Source of the DNA: Oasisia sp. SBJ-2009
Taxonomy: Eukaryota; Annelida; Polychaeta; Sabellida; Siboglinidae
DNA: 64,000 nt
Reading direction: 5' to 3'
Assembly: GCA_964017155.1 (NCBI GenBank)
Contig: OZ024867.1
Location: 24,589,636-24,653,635, forward strand
The stretch's first letter is position 1; the number at the start of each line of letters is the position of its first letter. Made by a program: the position numbers and the translations under genes. The notes beneath the pieces were generated by a model, which saw nothing but the letters and a program-made list of their open reading frames with translations, searched no databases and had not been told where the DNA came from. This document shows, in pieces, positions 1 to 12,600 of this stretch.

Positions 1-2740
1 GACCACCAACCGACGAGACAGGACTGACCCATATAGAACATTCCATCAGCAGAATCAGCCAAAATTGTAAACACAACATATGGATAGCTGGCGACTTTAA
101 CTGCCCCAAGATTAATTGGACCTCCTTAACCTGCCCAGAAAATGACCAAACATCTACTAATCTACTAGACCTGACTAAAGACTTCCACCTTCACCAAGCT
201 GTACGGGAACCTACTAGAGGCAAAAACATCCTAGAACTCTTTCTCACTACCAACCCCTCCCTCATAGAAAGCACGCACAGCATACCAGGCATCAGTGACC
301 ATGACAGTATACCCTTACTAAACATCAACGTAAACCTGCCCAGAAATATTCCCCCTCCCTACAAAATTTTCAAATATTACAAGGCAGACTGGGAACATAT
401 AGACCAAGAACTCCAGGACCTAGGGAACAAAATACAAAACCAAGCACCACTCACTGACTCCCCAGAACCACTTTGGGACCTCTTCAAACATAGCATCCAG
501 GAAATCATAAACCAATTCATCCCCTTCAAATACTCTTCCAAACGATACTCACTCCCCTGAATTAATAAAGACATAAAAAAAATGATAAACAAAAAGCAAC
601 GCCTGTACAACAAAGCCAAGAAATATCAAAGAGAAACTGACTGGACTTCCTTCAGAAAATTTCGTAAAGCCACACAAAAAAAGATCCAATCAGAATACTG
701 GAAATACCTCACACACATAATTGACCCAGAACAAGACAAAGACAAAAAATCCTTTTGGCACTACATCAAATCACTCAATAAAGACTCAACAGGAATCTCC
801 CCACTAAAAGATAAAGGCATCCTACATACAGACAGCAGATCCAAAGCAAATATCCTATCAAACCATTTCCAGTCTGTATTCACCAACGAAAATCTAACCA
901 ACCTCCCCCAGCTCCCCAACCAAAACCGATCCCCACAAATGCCCCCAATCCATATCACAGTTAAAGGCGTCGAGAAATTATTAACCGAATTAAAACCAAA
1001 CAAAGCTCAAGGCCCAGATAATATCCCTGCCAGAATCCTCAAAGAAATGGCCTCGACAATTGCACCCATCCTGACAATCATATTCCAAAAATCTATAAAC
1101 TCCGGAACTCCCCCTTCAGACTGGTTAAAAGCACATATAGTCCCTATCCATAAAAAGAACGACAGAACCATTGCCTCAAACTACCGACCAATCTCCCTCA
1201 CTAGTATACCATGCAAAATTCTCGAACATATCATATCCACATCAATCCATAAACATCTTGAAAGCAACAACATCCTCACCGACCGACAACATGGCTTCAG
1301 ATCTAGGCGTTCCTGTGAGACTTCACTGCTCACAACCATCAATGACCTGACTAGCACCCTGGAAAAAACCCACCAAATTGACCTTATACTACTAGATTTT
1401 TCCAAAGCCTTCGACACTGTCCCCCATAAACGACTCCTCCACAAATTAGACCACTATGGAATTAGAGTCAGCACCCACCTCTGGATTACAAATTTTCTGA
1501 CCAATAGAACACAAGAAGTGCTGGTAGAAGGGTGCAAGTCGGGTCAGGTATACGTGAGCTCTGGAGTCCCACAGGGCACTGTCCTTGGCCCCCTCCTCTT
1601 CCTTCTTTACATAAACGACATGCCCTCCCATATTTCACCAGGAACCTCCCTCAAACTTTTCGCCGACGACGCAATGCTATACCGACAGATCAATAACCAC
1701 ACCGACCAAGACAACCTACAGAACGACCTTGACAGACTAACTGACTGGGGAAAAACATGGCAAATGACTTTCAATCCATCCAAATGCGAAATTATGCACA
1801 TCACCAGATTTAAATCACCCATACACAACCCATACACAATACATGACGAACCACTCAGAGCAGTACCAGTAGCAACCCACCTTGGCATAGATATATGAAA
1901 CAACCTCTCATGGAATCCACACATCAACAAAATAGTAAATAAGGCAAATAGCAAACTTGGATTTATTAAAAGAAACCTAAAATCTATCCCACAATCCATC
2001 AAGATATATGCCTATAGGAGTCTGGTCCGCCCACACCTCGAGTACTGCTGCCCGGTGTGGGACCCATATACCATCCGAAATATCAACCATCTAGAGGGGG
2101 TCCAGCACCAGGCAGCAAGATTCGTGGCCCACAATTACAGTTGGGGGACATCTGGATGCACCTTGGCCTCTGCCCTCTCCTGGCCAACCCTGGACCAGAG
2201 GAGGGCTGAGGCCAGACTTTGCACACTATACAAAATAACCAACAATCTTGTAGACATCAATCCCAATCAATACCTCATACCCGGACACAGCCAAACAAGA
2301 TCCAACCACCCACACAAATACAGACAAATATCCACCTCTCACAACTATTATAAATACAGTTTTTTCCCCCGAACAATAGCCCAGTGGAACAAACTTCCAC
2401 CTAACGTGTTTGCCCACAACAGTCTTGACGCCTTCAAGGGTGCATTGCAGGATATTAACCTGACAATTGCACCCTTGAGGCACCTCTAATAGACAACATA
2501 CCCCCCCCCCAGACCCCCTCCACATCCCATCCCTACCACACCCATATCATCCCCCAACATTAAATTGTACTTTTCCCCACCCACCCCATCCTAATTCCAC
2601 ATTCCCAAGCATACATACTCTTATTCCACTTCCAGATAACATGAAGCCAGCCATCCTGAAACCAACCACCCTCACTAGTGCGTGATGCCCCAGTAGGGGT
2701 TTTGTACTACAAACTATCAGAATCAGAAACAGTTCTATTC
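1..2740 (+). mobile_element. CR1-like non-LTR retrotransposon (LINE), 5' end outside window
   Basis: One reading frame runs from position 3 to 2489 and carries, in order, the end of an APE-type endonuclease, a reverse transcriptase and a C-terminal region typical of CR1/Jockey-superfamily LINEs. The 3' end is judged to lie near 2700-2740, where a short ATTCTAT-rich stretch follows about 250 bases of C-rich non-coding sequence. The exact end and any target-site duplication were not found. The element lies upstream of the RFX gene in the same orientation. The clade assignment rests on motif style only. Confidence 0.85.
3..2489 (+). pseudogene. LINE endonuclease-reverse transcriptase ORF, two in-frame stops
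   Basis: This is the replication polyprotein of a CR1-like LINE: the endonuclease nicks target DNA and the reverse transcriptase copies the element RNA into it. Visible endonuclease motifs are GDFNCPKINW near base 90 and GISDHD near 291. Reverse transcriptase motifs are NYRPISL, QHGFRSRRSC, LDFSKAFDTVPH, SGVPQGTVLGP and the catalytic FADD near 1660. The C-terminal part includes LEYCCPVWD and QRRAEARLCTLYK. Frame is kept throughout, but TGA stops lie at 558-560 and 1896-1898, both where Trp would be expected (before INKDIKK and before NNLSW). With no frameshifts, the copy looks recent but dead. The 5' end is cut by the window edge. Confidence 0.88.
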
Positions 2741-2997
2741 TATATATCCTGCCAGTGAGTACAGCACTTTCTGCCGTGCTAGTGAATGGCAGCCAGTGAT
2801 CCACAGCGGCTTCTCTGCAGCAGGCCAGCTTGTCACTGTAGTCTTTAGGGGAAAGATTAATGATCTAACTCTGCGCATCAGGCCCATCAGTGCTAACCCC
2901 GAGCGACCATCTGGGTAACTACTTCTGAACTCTTACTCGCCGGCTCAATGCCGCCCTCTAACGAGTATCCTGGTACAAGAATTTGGGTTCATTCGTA
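2741..2997. other. Non-coding spacer
   Basis: Unique-looking sequence between the LINE and the first inverted-repeat element. I see no ORF or RNA gene here. Confidence 0.5.
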
Positions 2998-3999
2998 ATG
3001 CTACTCTCACACAGTGGCGAATATCCTTGCGAATGTAAACATTTGATATTCGCAGCAAATTCGCCAAAAACGATACGATTGGCCAGGATAATTACTGAAA
3101 CAAGTGAAGCTTTACAAATGGTTACGAATGCTTGCAAATTTCTTACGAATCCTTGCGAATTTCTTACGAAGCTTACGATTACCTAACAATCAATTTGCCG
3201 AATTTCTTCTGAATCCATTGCGAATGTTAAGAATACTTACGAATGCCTTTGCGAATTTTGCGAATGCTTGCGAACGCCTTACGAATGAAACGAATACACA
3301 ACGCATGCGCTGCGAAACCCCTTGCCAATGTTTCGCTGTGTCACTTTTATTCGCCAGCCTATCTTGAGTAGTCAAGATTGTTTTATTCATATTATTTATT
3401 TTGACAGTTTTACAGTCACAATCTGGATTCCAGACTGTTATTTGTTCTTAATTGAACTTTTACTTATTTGTTTTGGAACTTTTATTTGCACAAAATAAAT
3501 AATGACTGTTATTTGTTCGTAATTGAAGTTGTACTTGGTTGTTTTATTATAGAATTGTTAAAATATTTCAGTCCTAAAATGTCTCAGTCCCATAATATAG
3601 TAGGTGCCCAAAACAAATATATTGTGTTTAGTTTGTTGAAGATTTATTACACCATGTTGTCCTGCCATGGGACTGATCCTGCTGGGCTGTTGAAGTACAG
3701 CTTTGTATGGATGAATGCTAGCAAATCCTTACAAACGTCTTACGATCACTATACATGCCTTGCCATCAATAAAAATGTCTTGCGATTGCTTACGAAAATG
3801 TTGCGAAAACAATAAGCATACGCTTTCCTGGCGAATATTAGGAGCATGTTCCTAATATTCGCAACACGCCAGGAACGACCGCGAATGCTTACGAACACCT
3901 ACGAATGTCTGGCGATCACTTTGTGATCATTGCGAATTGATGGCGAATTGCATTCGTAAGCCCATTCGCCATATATTCGCCACTGTGTGAGAGTAGCAT
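2998..3999. mobile_element. Non-autonomous TIR element (MITE-like), about 1.0 kb
   Basis: A perfect 27-bp terminal inverted repeat begins ATGCTACTCTCACACAGTGG at 2998 and ends as its complement at 3999. Both ends are flanked by TA (2996-2997 and 4000-4001), as expected for a TA target-site duplication. The interior has no credible ORF. It is filled with degenerate copies of short words such as GCGAAT and TTACGAAT in both orientations, mostly near the ends. These may be subterminal transposase-binding repeats, which is inference. The superfamily is unknown; a TA duplication fits Tc1/mariner-type elements but does not prove it. Confidence 0.85.
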
Positions 4000-4281
4000 T
4001 AAGGACAATTTGGCAAACTTCTTACTGTCTGAATTTGTCTTCGCGGTCAATAGCCGACACCACAACAGTGCTACTGTGACGCTATTAGCTTATAACACAG
4101 GATACATACAAACGACGACGGCATATTATTCCTATGAATAACCGAGAATTCATATCTACGCGAATGTCAACATGTGAAAATAAAACAGTTACTCACAAAC
4201 ATTCAAGATAATTTGTCACATCTACCCGCAACTCGTGACGTACATGCGGTCACTCGACTCGGTTGGTAGCAAGTCTAGAGT

Positions 4282-4770
4282 CCCGGTGTAGCGCTTACAT
4301 TTTTCCGGCGTTAAGAACGTTGCGATTGACGTATCTGCGCATGCGCAATAAATGTAAAATCATGAATTTGCAGCGAAAGGACAAAGCATTTGTGGTATAA
4401 ATGCTACTGGTTGTTAATTATAATGTATACAACCTCTCAGCAAAGTTATTTGTCGCAAATTAACACGAGGCAAACAAGTTTTGAGGCATATTTTGATAGC
4501 AAGCGTAAATCACGTGACAGTAGTGCGCCATAATCCGTGACAGTTATTTATATAAAAAAACGTAATATTTTGTTGCATTAAACAGCATTTTAAGAAACTC
4601 TTCACAGTAATCATCACAGGAGAGTTAACGAACAGCCCGTGGCATTTATACCGAAAATGCTTTGTCGTTTGGCTGGACATTGATGATTTTACTTTAATTT
4701 TATTGCGCACGCGCAGAAACGTCAATCGGAACGTTTTTAACGACCGGAAAAATGTAAGCGCGACACCGGG
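4282..4770. mobile_element. Foldback/MITE element with about 130-bp inverted arms
   Basis: The left arm (about 4282-4410) begins CCCGGTGTAGCGCTTACATT. The right arm (about 4634-4770) is its imperfect reverse complement, ending ACACCGGG. Both arms contain a TGCGCATGCGCA-like palindromic core and a GGTATAAATGC motif at the inner end. The loop is short and non-coding. No clear target duplication is visible. A third, unpaired copy of the right arm lies at about 6080-6160. Confidence 0.8.
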
Positions 4771-5080
4771 CCTTCCTCCCCCCGCGCACCTTCCAAAACC
4801 CATTCCCAACCCGTTCACCTCCGATTACTCCGCTCCAGTCCCACAACGGCATAACCGTATAAAATACACTTCAGAAGAAGATAAAAAGATGAAAATTATA
4901 CATGCTAACGCTGTCCCAGAAAAACATACATTCTTAACACAAGGAAGGAGATTATTGGCAATTTCAAAGATTGGGAATTACATTAGTTGGTCGTAGGTTT
5001 ATTCCTGTAAATCAATGGACCACCTCTCGGGATGTTTGCCAGGTGGCGTCAATGAAATAAATGTAGTTCTCATGGCCTGT

Positions 5081-5177
5081 CCATGACACGCACACGCACA
5101 CCCACACCCACACCCACACCCACACACACACTCACTCACACACACACACACACAACACACACACACACACACACACA

Positions 5178-5228
<51 letters not shown>

Positions 5229-5298
5229 ACTCACTCAGTCACTCACTCACTCACTCACTCACTCACTCACTCACTCACTCACTCACTCACTCACTCAT
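5081..5298. repeat. Microsatellite (CA)n followed by (CTCA)n
   Basis: A run of CA dinucleotides with interruptions changes at about 5230 into a clean run of the tetramer CTCA up to about 5298. This is simple sequence; the ORF through it is spurious. Confidence 0.97.
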
Positions 5299-5430
5299 AC
5301 TCATAGTTTCCATTCATTATAGTCAAGTCATTTTTATGGATGTAATATTCCGAAACAAATACTGAATTGAATACGTTTTGTATATTGACCCTAGAAACCA
5401 CGTTGTAATATCTTTTAACATGCCTATATT

Positions 5431-6075
5431 TATGGAGCACTAAATATATCATGTAGTACCATTATTTTACACTACAGTATATATTTGTTTGCTCACGAAT
5501 TTTTTTCATAAATTGATAACTTTCTGATTCTTATGATTTATAAAACATACTCAGTACACAGTCAGTATTCAACATTGAACACAAAAGTAAGAAAAAATTC
5601 AAATTTTCAGTTGTCTAAAAATAAGAATTACGGCAGGATTAAGCAGTATCCGTGAGGTGGCAGCATTGTCTATCCCCACACGGATAGCATACAAATTAAA
5701 TAAGGATAACTTGTTATCAAATAATGCTGTATTATAAAAAAGAACTATTCAAAATGAAACTTATATTATCACAAAATAAATAGAAATACAAATTTGCAGT
5801 TGTTTATAAAAATAGAAATTACGGCAGGATTAACCAGTGTTCGTGACGTGGCTCACGCGGATAAACAAAAAAAGCTGAGTAAGTAATTATGGAGCACTAA
5901 ATATATCATGTAGTACCATTATTTTCACTACAGTATATATTCGTTTGCTCACTAATTTGTTTCATAAATTGATAACTGTCTGATTCTTATGATTTATAAA
6001 ACATACTCAGTACACAGTCATGTTATCAGTATTCAGTATTCAACATTGAACTTATATTAACACAAAAGTAAGTAA
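5431..6075. repeat. Directly repeated AT-rich segment
   Basis: Bases 5431-5592, starting TATGGAGCACTAAATATATC, are repeated at 5888-6075 with small indels, an offset of about 457 bases. A smaller block containing AATTACGGCAGGATTAA occurs at about 5596-5665 and again at about 5790-5860. The layout suggests an old local duplication or nested non-autonomous elements. No coding content is seen. Confidence 0.75.
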
Positions 6076-6079
6076 AATT

Positions 6080-6160
6080 TATTGCGCATGCGCAGAAACC
6101 TCACCCGAACAGTTTATAACATCCGGAAAAGTGTAAACGCTACAGCGTCTTGCGATTGGG
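6080..6160. repeat. Solo copy of the 4282-4770 element arm
   Basis: The segment resembles the right arm at 4700-4770, sharing ATTGCGCATGCGCAGAAAC, an ATCCGGAAAA block and GTGTAAACGC. No partner arm was seen nearby, so it is a solo or truncated copy. Confidence 0.6.
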
Positions 6161-6391
6161 AAAATCTCGCCTGCAGTTGTTTTGGCAGGCATGATCAGAC
6201 GGCGCGCGACATTCTACGTCAAAAAGACAAAACATGTAAAGGTCGCGAGGTGAATACGCAAATTTGAAAATATAAATGTTGACAACAAGCTTTGCTGACC
6301 CGGCTTTATTGAAGGTAAGCATGCATAACATGATATTACATGCCATTAGTAAAACTTGTCTGTGGCGTTAGTCTAACTAAGAGTAAGACGT

Positions 6392-7525
6392 GACCTATGA
6401 TCGACCGTTTTTGCGTAGTTTTCCGCGTTTTATTCGTCTTTGATGTAAAGTTACGCAATTTAAATTATTCTCTATTCAAAGCATATTCATTGACGAATTC
6501 CACAAACACAAAAAAATAGTTTGATACAATTTGGTGACAAAATACCGGCATTGATTACCTTCTCACCCAATAGGTCACAGAGGGGTCCCTAGACCTAGTA
6601 GGCTAGTAATGATCGATCGTTCGCGTTCAGCACATAAACTTGAGTAAAGATGTGTCATTCAACATGGATGCGCCCATGACATCAGTTGGCGTGTTTGTTT
6701 ACACATAATAACGTACGTAATCGTATATTATACCATTATGTGCGTTAGTACAGTAACAGTCAACACCAAATCACAACATCTATTGCATTTATGAAACGGT
6801 CGATCATCATTAGGGACCCTGTCGATGAAAGGTACCCACACGCTATACGTATTACTATTAGTCTATTCCTTAGACTTAGTTGGGGCACACAGACGTAGGC
6901 CTACATCGGAATAACGGCAGTTTATGTGCGTTCAGGGTTGTAACACATCTCCAAATCGCATCAGTCGTCTCTAACTAAAAATGTGTTGCCATATAGAAAT
7001 ATTGCAAAAACATGTTTACCTGATAGTCATATGTGCTTTGCCTTTGAATGAAGGCTTTTGCCTCTTTTGCCCAAATGTCTGGCTTTGGAGTTGGCTCAGT
7101 CACAGTGATCGATATATGAGACATATATTAGCATGTGGGTACCTTTCATCGACAGGGTCCCTAATGATCGACCGTTTCATAAATACAATAAATTTGGTGT
7201 TGACTGTTACTGTACTAACGTAATTGTATATGTGTAAACAAACATGCAAACTGATGTCATGGGCGAATAAAATCATTGCTGACACATCATTACTCAAGTT
7301 TATGTGCTGAACGGTTGATCATTAGGAACCCCCCTGTTACATACTGGGTGAGAAGGTAATCACTGCTGGCATTTTGTCACCAAATTGTATCAAACAATTT
7401 TTTTGTGTTTGTAGAAATCGTCAATGAATATGCTTTGAATAGAGACTAATTTAAATTGCGTAACTTTACCTACATCAAAGGCGAATAAACGTGAAAAACT
7501 ACGCAAAAACGGTCGATCATAGGTC
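6392..7525. mobile_element. Long-armed foldback element, about 1.1 kb
   Basis: The left arm (6392-6844) and right arm (7131-7525) are long imperfect inverted repeats. The outer ends read GACCTATGATCGACCGTTTT and its complement. The arms match in order through AAATTGCGTAACTTTA-like, CAATTTGGTGACAAAAT, ACTTGAGTAAAGATG-like and TAGGGACCCTGTCGATGAAA blocks. The left arm is longer because of small insertions. The loop of about 290 bases has no recognisable gene. The words GATCGACCG and AGGGACCC recur inside each arm, so each arm may contain smaller nested repeats. Transposase and superfamily are unknown. Confidence 0.85.
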
Positions 7526-7634
7526 CCCCGACGCTATATGTTGAGACAGAAATTCAGATGGGACTGAAACCGGGAACACGACTATATACTTGTATAGTCT
7601 ATTGTTTAATCATAGGCCAGGCCCCAGATACATA

Positions 7635-8136
7635 GTGAGGTGTAGAGAGTGAATACAGTGAATGCAGGGATGAGGTGTAGACAGTGAATACAATGAATGC
7701 AGAGTGTGAGGTGTAGACAGTGAATACAGTGAATGCAGGGGTGAGGTGTAGACAGTGAATACAGTGAATGCAGGGGTGAGGTGTAGACAGTGAATACAAT
7801 GAATGCAGAGTGTGAGGTGTAGACAGTGAATGCAGGGGTGAGGTGCAGACAGTGAATACAATGAATGCAGGGGGTGAGGTGTAGACAGTGAATACAATGA
7901 ATGCAGGGGGTGAGGCGCAGACAGTGAATACATTGAATGCAGGGGGTGAGGTGACAGATAGTGAATACAGTGAATGCAGGGGGTGAGGTGACAGATAGTG
8001 AATACAGTGAATGCAGGGGTGAGGTGACAGACAGTGAATACAATGAATGCAGGGGGTGAGGTGATAGACAGTGAATACATTGAATGCAGGGGGTGAGGTG
8101 ACAGATAGTGAATACAGTGAATGCAGGGGTGAGGTG
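7635..8136 (+). repeat. Minisatellite, about 35-bp unit, about 15 copies
   Basis: The unit reads approximately GTGAGGTGTAGACAGTGAAT then ACAGTGAATGCAGGG, with length variants that drop a base or an internal block. It ends about 110 bases before the first recognised RFX exon. Each unit carries a CAGGG|GTGAGG donor-like string. The overlapping minus-strand ORFs are repeat artefacts. Confidence 0.93.
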
Positions 8137-8249
8137 GGTGTTTTACCCAAGAAGTTTTCTAATTAAAAAGTGAGCCCAAGGTGTTGTGTCACTTGTGTTT
8201 GCTAACTAATACTAAGCTGTATTGAGCCAGTTGCTGTTGTCCCAGGACC

Positions 8250-8388
8250 ATGTCCCTGGAACTGACGTACCGTGTGGGCCTGCCTCACGTCATCCCACTC
8301 AGTACTCATCTGCAGAAGAAGTTAGTCTGGTCTGGCCACAATGTGCTGCTCAGTACTCTACAACAGGAGCTGCACCACGAGTCATTTG
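8250..8388 (+). CDS. RFX4/6-like: RFX exon 1 (first coding exon recognised)
   Basis: ATG follows GACC, 4 bases after a CCCAG acceptor (exon begins 8246), so this is probably the first coding exon behind a non-coding one. It encodes 46 residues starting MSLELTYRVGLPHVIPL, with no known domain. The donor TTTG|GTACGTAAC leaves phase 1, which pairs with the next exon to make Asp. It could instead continue an upstream coding exon. Confidence 0.6.
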
Positions 8389-9374
8389 GTACGTAACATT
8401 GTGTGTACATGTCATCTTGTGTCCCTGTCACTTCCTGTAAATGTCACTTTGTATAGATCTGTGAATTTGTGCTTTATGAAGGGTAAAATTATTGCCAGTC
8501 ACACATTTTATGGTGGACACGTGGATGTTAACTGTTAAGCCAGTTTACAAACTTTCAAATGTGCGTGATGACCTGAAATGGACTACAGACACACATGTGA
8601 CACCATTTACACTTTCAAGGCATAACTAACAATATCTATGGTTTTGGAAGACCTTTTTTTGCCCCTTATTTTTTTACCCGTCCACCCATATTTCTACCTG
8701 TCCACATTGGTTTTTACCCGTGCAAATGACGGGTGGACGGGTCTCTGCATAAAGCTATGCTTTGTATACATACAGCTTTGTGTACTTTACTTGGTGAGTG
8801 TGTCACACTCAAAATATCTACTTTTGTTGCACATTATGGTATCATATTGTGTCCACCTTCATCAGTGTATGTCACCATCACCATGCGTCTCTATCACGTT
8901 TTGTTCATATAATGTTGGGGTCATGTCACTTTGTTGTTTAAAATTACTGTATACTGTATTATGTTTAGATGGGAGTTAACTAGTTAAATTCTTATGATAA
9001 TGATGAACAAATATTAACCCTACGTAACATTACAGTTATTGTATAACAATTGCGTGCTTCTGATGAACACTGGCAATTTTTCTAAAATATAATTATACAT
9101 GGAATAATCTCTTACAACCATTACATATTTAAGTCTTTGCTCCATATCGAAGCATAGACCACCGACAACTCTTTTTTGCCAGATATGTTTTTTAGGATTC
9201 AATTCCAGACCTCTCTATTTCCATCATGCTTATACCATCTCCATTTCCAATTTGTTTCCATTTGCTGTTTAAATAACCAAACAATGTTTTATGACAGTGA
9301 AAATAGTGATGTTTTTTAAAGTTGCTGTAGCTTCAAATTTGTTTTCTCAGAAGTACACTTGTGGTTGAAATTGC

Positions 9375-9448
<74 letters not shown>

Positions 9449-9602
9449 ACTGAGAAAATATTTTTACCCAAGAAAAGCTAGCTAGCAGTAAAATAGAAGT
9501 CATTTTGGATATCGAGTATCCAATTTATAAATGCAGTGAAAACAAAAGTTCATGAGACAATGGCATGGTATTACTTATTTTATTTCTAACAGACACAGGC
9601 TC

Positions 9603-9661
<59 letters not shown>

Positions 9662-12600
9662 TGTGTATACATATATATTTATACATATATACACACACAC
9701 CATGCCATTATCCCATTAACCTTTTGTTTTTATTGCATTTATAAATTTGGTACACAATATCCAATGTATACACCTTTGTGCACTTGTTGCCTTGTTCAAC
9801 CTTTGACAGACCCAGTGAAGAGTGAGTTAGACAATGCGTACCATGTGACCTGCTCCATTGCCGCCGAGTACCACTGCATGGAGGAGGCGGCCGCCAACAT
9901 GGCCGCCATGTCAGACATCTGCTGTGACAGTCAGACAGCAGTCTGCATCCCAGCCCTCGCCAAACTCAACGCCTCCGCCGCCATTGACTGGTACACATCA
10001 CCTTGAGTCACCTGACACTGTCACTGACTGGTACACATCAACTTGAGTCAACTGTCACTGACTGGTACACATCACCTTGAGTCAACTGACACTGTCGCTG
10101 ACTGGTACACATCACCTTGAGTCAACTGTCACTGACTGGTACACATCAACTTGAGTCAACTGTCACTGACTGGTACACATCACCTTGAGTCAACTGACAC
10201 TGTCGCTGACTGGTACACATCACCTTGAGTCACCTGTCACTGACTGGTACACATCAACTTGAGTCAACTGTCACTGACTGGTACACATCACCTTGAGTCA
10301 CCTGTCACTGACTGGTACACATCACCTTGAATCAACTGTCACTGACTGGTACACATCAACTTGAGTCAACTGTCACTGACTGGTACACATCACCTTGAGT
10401 CACCTGTCACTGACTGGTACACATCACCTTGAGTCAACTGTCACTGACTGGTACACATCCCCTTGAGTCAACTGACACTGTCACTGACTGGTACACACCA
10501 CCTTGAGTCAACTGACACTGTCACTGACTGGTACACACCACCTTGAGTCACCTGTCACTGACTGGTACACATCACCTTGAGTCACCTGTCACTGACTGGT
10601 ACACATCACCTTGAGTCAACTGTCACTGACTGGTACACATCACCTTGAGTCAACTGACACTGTCACTGACTGGTACACATCACCTTGAGTCAACTGACAC
10701 TGTCACTGACTGGTACACATCACCTTGAGTCAACTGACACTGTCACTGACTGGTACACATCACCTTGAGTCAACTGTCACTGTCACTGACTGGCACACAT
10801 CACCTTGGGTCAACTCTCACTGACTGGTACACATCACTTTGAGTCAACTGTCACTGTCACTGATGGTACACATCACCTTGAGTCAACTGTCATTGTCACT
10901 GATGGTACACATCACCTTGAGTCAACTGTCATTGTCACTGATGGTACACATCACCTTGGGTCAACTGTCACTGACTGGTACACATCACTGTGAGTCAACT
11001 GTCACTGTCACTGATGGTACACATCACCATGAATCAACTGTCATTGTCACTGATGGTACACATCACCTTGAGTCAACTGTCATTGTCACTGATGGTACAC
11101 ATCACCTTGAGTCAACTGTCACTGATGATACACATCACATTGAATCAACTGTCACTGTCACTGATGGTACACATCACCTTGAGTCAACTGTCATTGTCAC
11201 TGATGGTACACATCACCTTGGGTCAACTGTCACTGACTGGTACACATCACTTTGAGTCAACTGTCACTGTCACTGATGGTACACATCACCATGAATCAAC
11301 TGTCATTGTCACTGATGGTACACATCACCTTGAATCAACTGTCATTGTCACTGATGGTACACATCACCTTGAGTCAACTGTCATTGTCACTGATGGTACA
11401 CATCACCTTGGGTCAATTGTCACTGACTGGTACACATCACTTTGAGTCAACTGTCACTGTCACTGATGGTACACATCACCATGAATCAACTGTCATTGTC
11501 ACTGATGGTACACATCACCTTGAATCAACTGTCATTGTCACTGATGGTACACATCACCTTGAGTCAACTGTCATTGTCACTGATGGTACACATCACCTTG
11601 GGTCAATTGTCACTGACTGGTACACATCACTTTGAGTCAACTGTCACTGTCACTGATGGTACACATCACCGTGAATCAACTGTCATTGTCACTGATGGTA
11701 CACATCACCTTGAGTCAACTGTCATTGTCACTGATGGTACACATCACCTTGAGTCAACTGTCATTGTCACTGATGGTACACATCACCTTGAATCAACTGT
11801 CATTGTCACTGATGGTACACATCACCTTGAGTCAACTGTCATTGTCACTGATGGTACACATCACCTTGAGTCAACTGTCATTGTCACTGATGGTACACAT
11901 CACCTTGAATCAACTGTCATTGTCATTGATGGTACACATCACCTTGAGTCAACTGTCATTGTCACTGATGGTACACATCACCTTTAGTCAACTGTCATTG
12001 TCACTGATGGTACACATCACCTTGAATCAACTGTCATTGTCACTGATGGTACACATCACCTTGAGTCAACTGTCATTGTCACTGATGGTACACATCACCT
12101 TGAGTCAACTGTCATTGTCACTGATGGTACACATCACCTTGAATCAACTGTCATTGTCATTGATGGTACACATCACCTTGAGTCAACTGTCATTGTCACT
12201 GATGGTACACATCACCTTTAGTCAACTGTCATTGTCACTGATGGTACACATCACCTTGGGTCAACTGTCACTGGTGAATAGTTGCTGACTACCAGTATAA
12301 AATCATTGGCATCATAATTGTTTATTATAACAATGTACCTGTTTCATAGAATGTATTTTAACTTAAATATTTTAGCTCTGTTTACATTTCATTAATGTCT
12401 AATTGTTGCCAGGTTACAACAAAACTATGAAGAACAGAACAGTGTTAGTCTGCCTCGAGGCGCCCTCTACAGTCATTACCTGGACTTCTGCCAGGAAGCA
12501 AACATTGAGCCAATGAATCAAGCCAGTCTTGGAAAGGTCATTAGGTCAATCTTTCCCGATGTCAAAACACGTCGTCTGGGAACACGCGGGCAGTCAAAGT

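Noticed and set aside
558..1898. TGA recoding (selenocysteine or alternative code) in the LINE
   Set aside because: The genes nearby use the standard code, TGA ends the RFX gene, and a decayed transposon explains two stops more simply.
5083..5322. ORF of THTHTH and LTHS repeats
   Set aside because: Simple-sequence artefact of CA and CTCA tracts; the same applies to ORFs at 29440-30618 and 24045-24303.
8676..8742. Perfect 12-bp stem as a regulatory hairpin
   Set aside because: Short, isolated and in an intron; a chance or simple-repeat origin cannot be excluded and nothing links it to a function.
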